Shown here: positions 48,775 through 59,543 of the stretch, one piece after another
Layout of the letters: each line of letters starts with the position of its first letter
Numbering within the stretch: the first letter of the stretch is position 1
Assembly (NCBI GenBank): GCA_014825775.1
Contig: MVAQ01000107.1
Coordinates: 1 to 64,000 of the forward strand
Source: Krasilnikovozyma curviuscula
Lineage: Eukaryota > Basidiomycota > Tremellomycetes > Cystofilobasidiales > Mrakiaceae
Length of the DNA stretch: 64,000 nt
Direction: 5' to 3'
Position numbers and translations under genes: made by a program
Notes under the pieces: generated by a model
Seen by the model: only the letters and a program-made list of their open reading frames with translations
What the model was told of the DNA's origin: nothing
Databases searched by the model: none

Positions 48775-50298
48775 TCACGCGGCAGCAGTATCGGCATGGT
48801 TTTCGATAATCTCCAAGTTCTTGTGCTTGAACTTTGCACCAGCGGCAGCACCTGATAAGCAAAGAAGTACGCGATTGGTCAGTTTGAGCATCGCGATCTC
48901 CAGGAATCAACGTACCATACGTAGACTGAGCGTGGACAGCCTTGACGCGAGACTGAAGGTATTCGAGAGCAGTGACCCCTTCTTCGCCTTGCAAAGGCTC
49001 TCCACCAGCATCAAACTCTGCCTGGGTGATGAGACCTTGTCTGAGGAGAACTGGCGATGGAGCTGGGCAAACAACAACATTGTCATTTGGTCGACAACCG
49101 TAGATGACACCAACTCTGTGGATATGGTCCTGATCTGGAGGTGGACGAGTAACACGGTGGATGGTGGACTTGAGGTAACCTTATGTTGTTGAAACAACAG
49201 GGTCGTCAGTTTGAGTCGTAAAAGCCGCGACGATACGTCTCCACTTACCTTTGGTCATGAAGGAGAGTGTATCAGCAACGTTGACGACGGCACTTCCAAC
49301 CATCGGCTTGATGTCCTTGTAGGCTCCGTTTGGCATCTTGACCTGGAGTCCAGAGACAGTTTGGGAGAAGAGAATGGTGAGAGAACCTGCGAAATAGCAT
49401 GAGCTCAGAGTGGGAGGTGATCACTGAAGTGCAAAAGGCTCACCATAATCAGTATGAGCCCAAGACCAGAGGTTTTGGCACTTGGCGTCCTCCTCCTTGG
49501 TTCGAGGATGGTACATCATCTGAGGATTCGACCGAATGTTAGTCCCAGTAAGGTCATCGGGCAGTGAACGACAAGGACTACTTACGTATCTCAAGTGGTC
49601 CTCACTTGGCTTCTCGTACTCGTGTCTCTCTACGAAGTAGTTTTCTGGAAGTTCCATCGCGAGGGCAAAGAGAACGTAGAGAGGACAAGCAATATTTTGC
49701 CAGCATCTTCGAGAGAAGTCAGCAATGACAGCTTCGTTCTGCTTGAAGAGTTCATGACGAGGAAGATGGGCGTAGTTCTCAGTGTACTTAGGGACGTTGA
49801 CAAGTCTAAGCAGAGCGCAGGTGATCAGCACGAGCTCCAAACATTTAATGAGACGAGGAGATCCCACTCCATGTTATCCTTGACACCTCCTGAACCAACA
49901 ATTTCGCGTTCCCAAGCCTAAAAAGAGGAAGTAAGTTAATTGCCAGATCGGATGAAATTAACGGGTCTTGTGACGGAAGTACTTACGCCTCTGTAACCAA
50001 AGTAACCACCCTTCTCAAGCTGAGCGCGGTTCTTGTTGCGCTCTTCCAACGATTGTTCATAGAAGGTCTGACCCAAGGCAAACTGGTGTCGGATTTCCTC
50101 GTCCGTGAAACCAGTGTTTGTGACCATCCAGAAACCAACGTCAGTCAAGGCGTACTTGATGATTTCGACAAGTTTCTCCTTTCCACCAGGAGTGTGGAAC
50201 TGGGAAAGATCGATCACGGTCAGATCAGCATAGTCGAGAGGAGTGGTAGTCGGGGCTGGAGGGGTCCAGTCGACGATTGGGATTGGTTCGATAGCCAT
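48775..50298 (-). CDS. 2-oxoglutarate/Fe(II) oxygenase, isopenicillin-N-synthase-like
   Basis: Cytosolic iron oxygenase. The N domain begins MAIEPIPIVDWTPPAPTTTP, followed by LTVIDLSQFH and the helix ALTDVGFWMVTNTGFTDEEI. The iron triad is WAHTDYGSLTILF (His-x-Asp) and STIHRVTRPP (distal His). The Arg of the HRV segment followed by GVIYGCRP takes the place where the family binds 2-oxoglutarate. About five introns. The C-terminus runs to HADTAAA with the stop at 48775. TATA-like box (TGCATATAAA) about 100 bp upstream. Divergent from the short-chain dehydrogenase at 50806 across a 507-bp promoter, as expected for co-regulated catabolic genes. Substrate unknown. Confidence 0.85.
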
Positions 50299-50805
50299 TG
50301 TTGTTGTGTGGTGAAGCGTAAACGGCGAAAGAAAGTTGTCGAGAGAAGCGATGACAGAAAATGCGAGAGAGGGAGACTGGAGATAAGGCAGCCTGGGGTT
50401 TATATGCAGTTGGGAGTTGATGCTTCCAGCATCTCTCCGAACACTTCGTTTTTTTGTCGTGGAGAAGGTGTCGTCCTGGAAGTCGTGTAACAGCGAAGCC
50501 GGCGCTCAGCTTGGAACCGGAAGAGAACATGACGCAAGATCACACCTAGGATGATTTGCAAAATCTAGCATCAGACAGAACGGGGCTCACTTTGGCCTCC
50601 GGACGCTATCGCGACATCTGCTGCAGCTCCGGGAACGTCTCGATAAGGGTCTATTTCTCAACCACGGGATCGCGAAAGAGTGTGTGCAGAGAGCAGAAGC
50701 TACCAGCAAAAGCTACTTCAAGAAGACCACTGTTTTTACTCCTGGAACAGGATTGAGCAACAAGCGGTCTGAATTACTCTGCGCCGCGCCTTAAATTGAT
50801 TTCAG
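50299..50805. promoter_or_regulatory. Divergent promoter with CGG/CCG triplets
   Basis: Holds the dioxygenase TATA-like element (minus strand, 50399-50407). It also has several CGG/CCG triplets (for example TCCGGA near 50595, AGCCGGCG near 50497, TCCGGG near 50629), the half-sites of Zn2Cys6 factors. Such a factor is encoded just downstream at 51955. That the factor binds here is inference. Confidence 0.4.
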
Positions 50806-51778
50806 ATGGCGTTGCCAAAAACCTCACTCACCAACTTGTTCTCTGTGGAAGGACTAATTGTCTTGATCACTGGTGGTGGATCTGGGTTGGGCCTGATTAT
50901 GGCTAAGGCTTTTGCTTTGAACGGAGCAAAAGGTCAGTTCGAATTGACCTTCACGTCACGTTCCGTCGACAGGAGCAGGAGACTCACCAGGTCCTTTGTT
51001 CAAAAGTCTTCATCACTGGACGAAGAGGAGCTGTTCTCGAAGATGCGGCTCAGGAAATCTTGGCTGAGAGTGGTAATACGATACAGACGTGAGTTGGGAG
51101 CTTGAAGCAACTTGGTTCAGCGGAATGGCGCTGATGACTGTTTTGATTGCCATTGAGACCAGAATCGTAGCCGATATCACAGTGCGTGAATCTCTGACTA
51201 CTATTCTTGCTGCCTTGGATGGGAAGCTGGACGTTCTCATCAACAACGCTGGCATCGTCGTCCCTGATGCTAAATCTTCTCACACCACCGCTCTGAAAGA
51301 CCTCCAGGCAGCAATGCTTTCCTCACCGTCAGGTACCTGGTCTTCAACATTCTCTTGTAATGTAGAAGCACCTTACTTCCTGTCAGTCGGCTGCCTTCAC
51401 CTGCTAGCTGCAAGCAAGCTTGGTGGCCGCATCATCAACATCACATCGATAGGGGGCCGCATGTCAGATCCTAACGTTCACCAACCCGCATATCAAGTTT
51501 CCAAAGCTGCAGCTGATCACCTCACTCGCCTCCTTGCTTCGAAATTCCGTGAGCACGGCGTCAGAGTGAACGCGATTGCGCCAGGCTACTTCGTCAGTGC
51601 GATGAATGACCCCAACAACCCAAACAGTATGATTTCTAAGGCAAAGGTACTGGTACCGCTGAAGCGGGGTGGTGATGAGGTTGATTTGGCCGGGACGGCG
51701 ATCTGGCTAGCATCTCCAGCGGGATCCTACATGACAGGGCAGCATATTGTGTTGGACGGAGGAAGATCCTGGTCATAG
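50806..51778 (+). CDS. Short-chain dehydrogenase/reductase
   Basis: Classical NAD(P)-dependent SDR. The Rossmann motif TGGGSGLG follows LFSVEGLIVLI. Exon 2 (TC TTC ATC..., VFITGRRGAVLEDAAQE) comes after a roughly 60-nt intron, and exon 3 starts IVADITVRESL. Further motifs are the NNAG segment, the catalytic Ser in NITSIGGR, and Tyr-x-x-x-Lys in PAYQVSKAAADHL. The C-terminus has YMTGQHIVLDGGRSW. The Arg after the second strand (TGRR) suggests preference for NADP(H). No targeting signal. It stands 176 bp before the Zn2Cys6 regulator on the same strand and divergent to the dioxygenase. Probably oxidises or reduces an intermediate of the same pathway (inference). Confidence 0.9.
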
Positions 51779-51908
51779 ATATAAATGCAAGTAGATGCCA
51801 TAACTGAATGTCCATTGGAAGATTGCAAGCGGAAACACTAGAATACACAACACTCGACCTGCGCGGAGGGAAGAAAAACAGACGCCACTTGTTTCGTAAT
51901 GCAGAGGA

Positions 51909-51915
51909 TATAAAA
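51909..51915 (+). promoter_or_regulatory. TATA box of the Zn2Cys6 gene
   Basis: TATAAAA 40 bp upstream of the ATG at 51955. It argues against the in-frame upstream ATG at 51808, which would place the TATA inside the coding region. Confidence 0.5.
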
Positions 51916-51954
51916 TCCACAGGGCTGTTTTCGACAACCAACGGCCAGCTCAGG

Positions 51955-54895
51955 ATGGACTTCTTGAGTCATTCACCTCAAGGGGGAGCTAGTAATACAT
52001 TCAGTTCTCCTCCTTTTGGCCATCCATTCAACACTTCAATCCCAGGGGCTTCATTGAACCACGACGGCACGGCTGCTGTCCCGTTGCATCAACCCTCAGC
52101 TCCAGCCAGCAGCTCCAAGCCAAAAGGAAAACGGAAAGAGCCTCCTTCAGACGGACCAGCTAAGCCCAAGGCTATCAGAGCTTGTGACAGGTGTAGAATC
52201 AAGGTATGTACTCCGAGTGGCCATATCAGTTCCCGGAAAACCAGGCTCACTCCCACCTCCCTCTCTAGAAAACCAAGTTCGTATATCTGGTAGGGATAAG
52301 CTCACAAATGGTCTTTGACGGCCTTTTTCTCCTCATTTTGTAGATGCGACTTGGACCAGAACCAGTGTGTTATTTGTACGAAGCTCGACTTGACATGTAC
52401 TTTCGACATCCCAATCACAGAAACTAGGAATAAAAGGATCAACAAAGTCGATTCAATCCAAGCTACAGTCAAGGTTGCGACCGTTACGGGGTCTTCTAAA
52501 GCTCAGCAGCTCTCGACCCCAATCGCGACTGCAGCAATTAACATGTCTGCTGAATCTTCCAATGGTTACCTTCTCGACTCAGACAACACTAAAATAAGCA
52601 TTCCACTTATTCCCTTGAACTCAGCGAGACGAAATCGACCTCCGGCTGCGCGGTTCGAAGGTGAGCAGTTCGGAATTAGTCTCTGCGCCAAAGGCTGAAT
52701 GAAGTGTTCTGTTTTTCAGGATGTACTTCGATCAACTATATCCTCCATTCTACTCCAACTCTTCCCATTCCTTCTCTCTCCTCTCACGACCTTAAATATC
52801 ACATCTCCATGGACAGGATCGGCAAGGGTGGAGATGGGCGCATTCAAATCCTCCACCACCCAACGGCAGTGTTCTCAACAGCTCAGCATCAATCGCCCGA
52901 GCTAGCACAGTTCCTCCAAGTACATCCTTGGGAGGACGTCATTGAGTCTCTGGTCAGAACCTACTTCTCAGAAATCGCAGCTCTCTTCCCAATCATCCTC
53001 GCTCCTGAGCTCCTGGCGTACCAGTCGCCTCCACCGCTACTTGTATATGCTATCTGTGGGGTTGCTACGTGTAGAAGAACTTGCTTGAAAAGCGTTCATA
53101 TGCTGATACGGAATGGCAGTAAGTGAACTGTCGGACTGTCATTCCAAAGCACCGGGTAGTCTAACTGCTTATCTTTCCTCTATAGTTGATCAGATGTTGA
53201 AAGATGACGACGTTCTCAGTGACGTCTCAGTGTTGAATGTCCAGATTCTTCTGATTCTCAGTATCTCTGAAGACTTGCTATCGACGAGCTCTGTTGCGGC
53301 GCCTGAAAACGTTGGGCGATCTCGCCTTCAAGCAGCGATTCGCATGGTGAGTCCTTGTTTTCATCCCCTTCCCAGCCTGTACCTAACACCAACTTTGTCT
53401 GCGTGTAGGCAGTTGACCTTGGTCTCAACTCTGACTTTCCCTCAGTCGAAGTCAACTCAGAACTGAGACGTAGGATCTGGTGTACCGCGCTGGTGCTCGA
53501 ACGGTGGTGGAGCGCAAAGTATGGCATTCAACCGACGACCCTCGAGTTCCACCGCTCAAGTGGTGTTAGATCTGGTAGCCAACGGAGTCTCTTGCCAGAT
53601 TTACCTAGAACGTCACCGTTCATGAGCGCCATGACCGTCTTGTCGCACCTTCTCTTCAAGGTAAGATATTTCTTCGTTTTGTCTTCATATTTTCGTGATA
53701 TTGTATTCACGACATCTTTGCAATTTATTCATTTATTTTACTAATTAGGTTTGCTCTAGAATTTACGGCCCAGAAGGATTGAAATCTACAAACGACAGCG
53801 AAGTAGAAGAAATCAAAGAAGAACTTGAGATATGGAGAGAGAAGCTTCCACCGGATTACAAGTTCGACGGTCCTTCTTCAAGCATGCAGGCTGGCCTCCT
53901 TCATCTTTTGTTCTCAACAGTACTGGTCCTGTTGTATCGTTGCTTCATGAGATTTAGGTGTGTCTCCTCTCCGACTACCGGCTCGACCGTCTTGTTTTGA
54001 CAATCCACCATCGTTTCAGTTTCATTTGCCCATCTCATTTTTCAACGAACGTTGACATTCCTACATGGTTCAACCTATTGAAAGTTACGACCGAATCTCT
54101 CACCTGGGTCGCTCAGCACGATGAAAGTCTAGACGTTGCGTTCATGGTTTCGTACTGCGTTGGTGTAAACAGCATTGTCCAGGTATGTCGCGGGAACTTA
54201 AATGGATGAGCCACGTACCCTTGCTGACGTTTCCTTCTCTGATCAGTATCATACTTGGGCTCGGAGGAAAGAGCAGGAAGGAGTTCAAATTCTCGAGCTC
54301 GTTCAAGCCGCCATATCGCGATGGGAAGGCGTTCTTGCGTCGGAGGACCACTTCCCGCTGCGACGAAGAGATCTGGATGTCGTTTCAACGATGCTGTTTG
54401 CAACGAAGGTGGTGCATCTGAAGGGTCAGAGTTCGTTTGAGAGTGAAAGAGGTTTAAACCCGACTCCAGGCGTCCTGAACTCTCTACCAACCGCGGCTGC
54501 TGGCTTCGCTTTCCTCAGCGACCCTTCAAGACCGACAGGTGGTGTTCTAGTAGTAACTGAAGAACGAGCGAAAGAGATGCAGGATCTACCACCGGTACGT
54601 ATCCTAATTGTGCTTTCTGCTACTGAATCTGACAACGTCCTTTCTGTCTTTTGTTAACCAGGGAACTGTCATCATCGGAGGTTCAAGTGGAAGAGGGTCA
54701 TCTGTGCGAGTGATAGGAGAGGAAGAAGAGGTGCAGGTTCAGAACGATGGCGGCGATGATCCAGTTCTTCCGATGACTTTCGGTGATAATGGCGACCTGA
54801 ACCCTGAGGCTTGGTCACAATTTATGTCATCTTGGTCCTTTCCATTCGACTTTGCTGCTGGTCCAACGCACGACTTGGGTCTGAATCCTGTATAG
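51955..54895 (+). CDS. Zn2Cys6 transcription factor with fungal-specific middle domain
   Basis: Probable nuclear regulator. After a Ser/Pro N-tail and a basic stretch (KGKRKEPPSDGPAKPKAIRA) comes the zinc cluster CDRCRIKKTKCDLDQNQCVI followed by CTKLDLTC, with all six cysteines. The cluster is built from three exons: the first ends at 52203, an 8-nt exon lies at 52269-52276, and the next starts at 52344. The middle homology region runs from about residue 250 (LVRTYFSEIAALFPIILAPE, LLVYAICGVATCRR, RIWCTALVLERWWSAKYG). The C-terminus is acidic and Gly/Ser-rich, ending DLGLNPV, a plausible activation tail. About ten introns. Neighbours suggest it controls the nearby SDR, dioxygenase and gamma-glutamyltransferase genes (inference). 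Confidence 0.85.
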
Positions 54896-55013
54896 GTTGG
54901 TTTTACAGCGGCTGTACAAACGTATTACTAGAGTTGTATTGATTTTCAGCTAAGAAGCGAGCCCCTGGTACAGGAATACACATGAATACAAGTATTGAAG
55001 GGGAAAAGTTACT

Positions 55014-57354
55014 CTAAATCTGAGCGACTGCATGTCCATCACCTCTTCCGTCAGAACCGCCGGCGAAGACCCGTCGACCAGTTGATGGGTCTTCAGTATA
55101 CTTGATGGCTTGTCCTCGACCGAAGGTCAATCTTGAAAAACCGAAGGTATGCTTAGCTGCATGTCCCATTTTCGTGAGCTCCGCAACAATCTCGTCTGCA
55201 ATCCCTTCTTCTAAGAAGACCTCTGAAGAGACATCACCTGTCAAAGGGGCATCAGGTCTCCCGGCACCAATGGACAGACGTGGTGCATCGATTGCAGCCT
55301 GCACAGTCATTCCACGTAAGACGTTCAGCAGGACTTGGACGTGACCTGAGAGGGGATAGTTGTCAACTCATTGTCCAGATGTTAGCTGATCTCATGCCTC
55401 CGTACCTTGAGGTTGCTGGAACCCACCCATCACACCAAATGACATGAAGAGTTTTCCGTCCTTGGTTGCCATCGCTGGAACTACAATAGGTTACATGGAG
55501 AGGCGTCAGAGGGTTCTTCAACGGTTTGACATGGAATCGAGGACTTACTAATCGTATGATAAGGTCTCTTTCCACCAGTGAGCTGGTTGGGATGGCCTTC
55601 CTCCAAGTGGAATCCAGAGCCCCTGTTTTGCAAAGTAAACCCACAGTCGAGAGGGATAGCTCCGTTGCCGAAGTGTGCGTAGTTGGAGTTGATGAAGGAG
55701 CAAGCATTTCCATCTGCGACAAAATATCAGTCACGTTTGACGGATTTTCGAGAGCGAGAATATCAAAAGATCGTACCTTTATCAACAGCAGTGAAGTAAA
55801 CTGTATCCGAAGACACCGCTGGTGACCCATGTGAGACGTCCTTGACCGCGTGACTGGCGTCAAAAAGCTTCGCACGCTCCCTGAGGTATTTCTGACTCAG
55901 TAGCTCCTCTACCGGTACAAGCGACTTCTGAGGATCAGCAATGTAATATCTCGTATCGGCGAATGCAAGTCGCAGAACTTCAATCAGGATGTGAAGATAC
56001 TCAGTCGAATTGTGTTGGATCTCATTGAGGGGCTTGATGGTATTTGATTTCTGGAGCTCGTCTAGGATTCCAAGAGCGAGCAATGCAGTGAGACCTTGGC
56101 CATTGGGAGGACATTCATAAACTTTGATGCTGTCTTGGTAGGTGTAAGTAATGGGAGTGATGTGTTCTGAGTGATGAGATGCGAGATCAGAGAGTTCCAT
56201 GAGACCTCCTTTCGACTGAGGATGTTGAAGAGTACAAGAACATTAGCAGCGTGAGTAAAAATCTCAAGCCAGCGATCCTAGGTGAAGGATGCCTACCTTG
56301 ATGACATTAACGATCTCTTGCGCAATTCTGCCAGAGTAAAAACCGTCCCGCCCGTGTTCAGCAATCTCACGGAAAGTTTTTGCCAAATCGGGAAAGACCA
56401 TGATCTCTCCTTCCAGAGGGGCCTTTAGCGAAAGATGACAATGTAAGCGGGTGAGGAGGGATGTCGATAGGAATATAGACAGACTCACTCTCCCGTTCAG
56501 CAGCATGGCATTAGCAGACGTTGAGCCGCTTTTAATGTCATTGACACAGGTCCCCCAAGCATGAGCGTGCATCTGAGAAACTGGAACACCTTCTTCTCCC
56601 ATCCGGATCGCACTGCAAGAGCGAATGACATTACATCAACACCTCCGTCGTCGCAAAGCAAATATAATGGTGGTACTGACGGCTCTAAAATTTCCTTGAC
56701 TGTCAACTTTCCACTTCCAAAAGTCTTAATAGTCTCTAGCCATCCATCAGCGGCACCTGGGACTGTAACAGAATTGATATCCGAGAGAGGGATGTGCAGG
56801 CCGTCTATTCCCCTAGAACGCAGATATGGGATAGAAAGCGCAGCGGGAGAACGTCCGGAGCCGTTGATACCTTAGAGTCCAAAAGAGAGAATTAATCTCT
56901 ATATGAAGTACACATGCGAGGCTTCAAGCGCAAGTACCTTTCACTGAGCCATCCTTCGCATTAAAGAACAAGCAGAACATGTCACCGCCGATACCTGTAC
57001 AAGATGGCTCTGTAATATTGAGAGCTGCGGCTACAGCTACAGCGGCTTCGGCTGCATTCCCACCCTTGTTCATGATCTCGATACCCGCCTGAGTAGCCAA
57101 CGGTTGACTGGAGGGCCCGAGAATTAGCGAACCGATCTTCGAGGCAAGAAGGTGGGAGGCACTGAAGGCACTAACCTGGAAGCTACCATCCCCTTGAGGC
57201 CATATACTACTGATCTTCTGCTTGGGTAAGGGCTGTATGCAGGATCATTTCGAATGTTGAGTTTGTCGCCGAGAAATGTGAAGTTCAGGATGTCCTTCTT
57301 CTTCCCTGGCTCTGTTGGAGCAGGTTCTGAGGCCACAACTGGTTCAGCCATCAT
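55014..57354 (-). CDS. Gamma-glutamyltransferase-family protein, cytosolic type
   Basis: Ntn-hydrolase of the gamma-glutamyltranspeptidase/cephalosporin-acylase family; it would hydrolyse gamma-glutamyl bonds or acyl amides. The N-terminal start [20 protein letters not shown] has no signal peptide, unlike yeast Ecm38. Family motifs: [45 protein letters not shown] and [20 protein letters not shown]. Autoprocessing should occur before the Thr in [19 protein letters not shown], with the oxyanion Gly pair in [20 protein letters not shown]. These details resemble the bacterial YwrD-like branch more than eukaryotic Ecm38, so bacterial origin is possible; seven or so introns show long residence. The stop lies 118 bp from the convergent Zn2Cys6 gene. 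Confidence 0.85.
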
Positions 57355-58006
57355 TTGTTGAGTGTTCGCCTAAGTGAAGGAAGCGGTTTGGAAGGAAGGT
57401 CTGGGATGTTGAGAAGCATTATACAGTATCCGGACTCGAACAAGGGCTGCCGCATTCCAGCTCCGGTTTATGCTGAAATAGAGATAAGGATTTGTGGAGA
57501 ATTACGTTTACCATTCGGATGAATGGAGGACCCACAAGCAAGCCAGGGATGCTCCAGTCCTCCCTTGAACACACTTCCATGTGGTTACGCGCCCAGTGAC
57601 GACTCCTCGGCACACTGGATTGCCTCGTCAATTTGTCTGAGCTCAAGATGACCTGAAGTGACGAACACAGAAGAAACTGTTGGAATAGATACATGTATAA
57701 CACAAAATGAAACTCAGAATGAAGTATTTAGCTGAGAAAAACCGTAGCGATACAAAGTAGGCAATGGTAAACAACGGCGGGTGTAAAAAACATTTGGACA
57801 TGATGTAGCGGACAGATGATGATACAACGTTTGCAATTATTCTCTAATTACAAGAAGAGTTGAGCTGAATCTCAGTAAGTTATGAAGAAAGTTTGGGTGC
57901 ATATCGGAAGCGCTAGTGAAGGGAAACAGAGTTCAGTCAGCACCCTAGCGCAAACCTTGAAATCGTATTGAGCGTTGAACACAGAAGCAATACTCACTGG
58001 AAACAA
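57355..58006. other. Gap upstream of the GGT-like gene
   Basis: 652 bp; promoter of the GGT-like gene plus 3' flank of the small protein. No supported gene. The frame at 57419-57703 is unremarkable. Confidence 0.4.
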
Positions 58007-58576
58007 CTACGCTCGGATGGCTAGTGGAAAGGCTGTCCTTCCTCTCGTTGGTTCAATGTGTTCGACAAGCGTGGGAGTGCCGTAGTCGAGCGACGATCTG
58101 AAACGAAGGAGAAAATCTCAGTACGCTAGGCCACACCATGGCTTCTAGAGATTGCGAAAAAAAACTACTCACGAAAATGATGGAACAGCGGACTTTAGCA
58201 GATCGACTCTCGCAGGCCTGCTCACCCCGTGTTTCTTGTCGCGGTGATGGGACACAGCTCTCGAATCATCATTCACTTTGAGCCAGTTACCAGATTCAAG
58301 GCCACTAGCTTTTGTAATAAAGACAGAGTCGTTCGAAGAGGACGAGGAGGTGGATGAGGAGGCTGACGAGTGGGCCGACGACGAATGGTCGAAAGGTGGA
58401 GCACGTCGAATTCTCTTCTTCTGAGGTTGATCCTCCTCACCGGTGGACAGTATAGCGAGTTTCTGAAGTGAATGACTCAGATCCTGTTGCTGGTGATCCT
58501 GGTGCTGCTCGATCTGGGTGATCTGTTGCTGGAGGTAAGCTCGCATGTGAGAGCGGTACGACGAGATCGAAGTCAT
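58007..58576 (-). CDS. Small Gln/Ser-rich protein of unknown function
   Basis: Not recognised. Two exons: 58576 to about 58171 and about 58086-58007, joined by a GTGAGT..TTCAG intron. The product is about 160 residues, starting MTSISSYRSHMRAYLQQQIT. A Gln/His-rich helix (IEQHQDHQQQDLSHSLQKLA) is followed by KKRIRRAPPFDH (possible nuclear signal), a Ser run, and after the splice YGTPTLVEHIEPTRGRTAF. A TATA-like box at 58693-58700 on the minus strand, 120 bp upstream, supports this start rather than the overlapping frame 58573-58884. The TATA promoter suggests inducible expression. Confidence 0.6.
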
Positions 58577-59543
58577 GGTGTTTTATAGTTGGACAGACAG
58601 TGAGATGAATCAATCACAAGGTTGAAAGCTTTTGGATGATATCGAAGTTTTGTTGAGAGGGAAAGGAGGAGTGGCTGTGGAGAGCGCGAGTCCTTATATG
58701 GGCGTAACGCGGAGAGGGGAGCGAAAGCCCGGTGAGCCGTGGCGGGAGAGCGTGTCATCACCACGACCGATGTCGGCGGCTTCGCTTTCGAGTTCGCACT
58801 CCTCGCATGGGCTGACTGGCGCGTTGACTGTATCGCCGAGAAGCGGTTATGTAAGCACTTGAGAAACGGCTGTAGGCTCCTCATACGAGGAGTCAGCTAG
58901 TCGATTAGGACGACATCACTATTTATCGGCAAGATGGACGGAAACCCAACGGATTCAAATGAGGTGCGATACAAGCAGATGAAGTGGTGACAGAAAGATT
59001 GAGTGGGGACTGTTAGACAGTACAGGATGATGTCCTCCGGGCGAGGATGGAGGGACAGAAAGATGGAGGTTAAAATCTGATTTCAGGAGTGGTGGCGAGT
59101 ATGCCACGCTTACTTGTTATGACCGTTACCATTCTCATGCAAATGAGGGAGGGATTATCGTGTGTTGATGTTTAATCTCTACGCTTCAACTTACTTCTTC
59201 AAGAAAGAGCTTTCTGTTTCGAATAGTTCACTCTTGGGGTCTTCCAATCCAAGTGCAATGAAATTAGTAATCCTTAGGAAGTGTATACCTCCGTGCTGGA
59301 TTAAGGCAAGTCTGCATTGGCTGGAATACAAATGATCTCTGGTAATTGCAAAGAATGTTATCTAGTTGTGAAACAGAATTCTGCTTTGTTGCTAGTAGCA
59401 ATGCGAAACGAAAACTTGCATTGACCTCCATCGCTGTGTTTCCCTTGCAGGACCGACCTCCATTGCAAGGCAAATTCTTTCAGCATATAGATTCAGCACT
59501 TCCAAAAAAGAAAAAGGAAAAAAAATGATGGAAATGAATTCGT
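58577..59543. other. Gap with promoter of the small protein
   Basis: 967 bp. TATA-like box at 58693-58700 (minus strand). An open frame at 58573-58884 has no motif. The remainder shows nothing. Confidence 0.4.

Noticed and set aside
51808..51954. Upstream in-frame ATG extending the Zn2Cys6 protein by 49 residues
   Set aside because: It starts 30 bp after the SDR stop and would put the TATA box within coding sequence.
58573..58884. 103-codon minus-strand frame upstream of the small Gln/Ser-rich protein
   Set aside because: It spans the TATA-like box of that gene and ends at its start codon; likely promoter.
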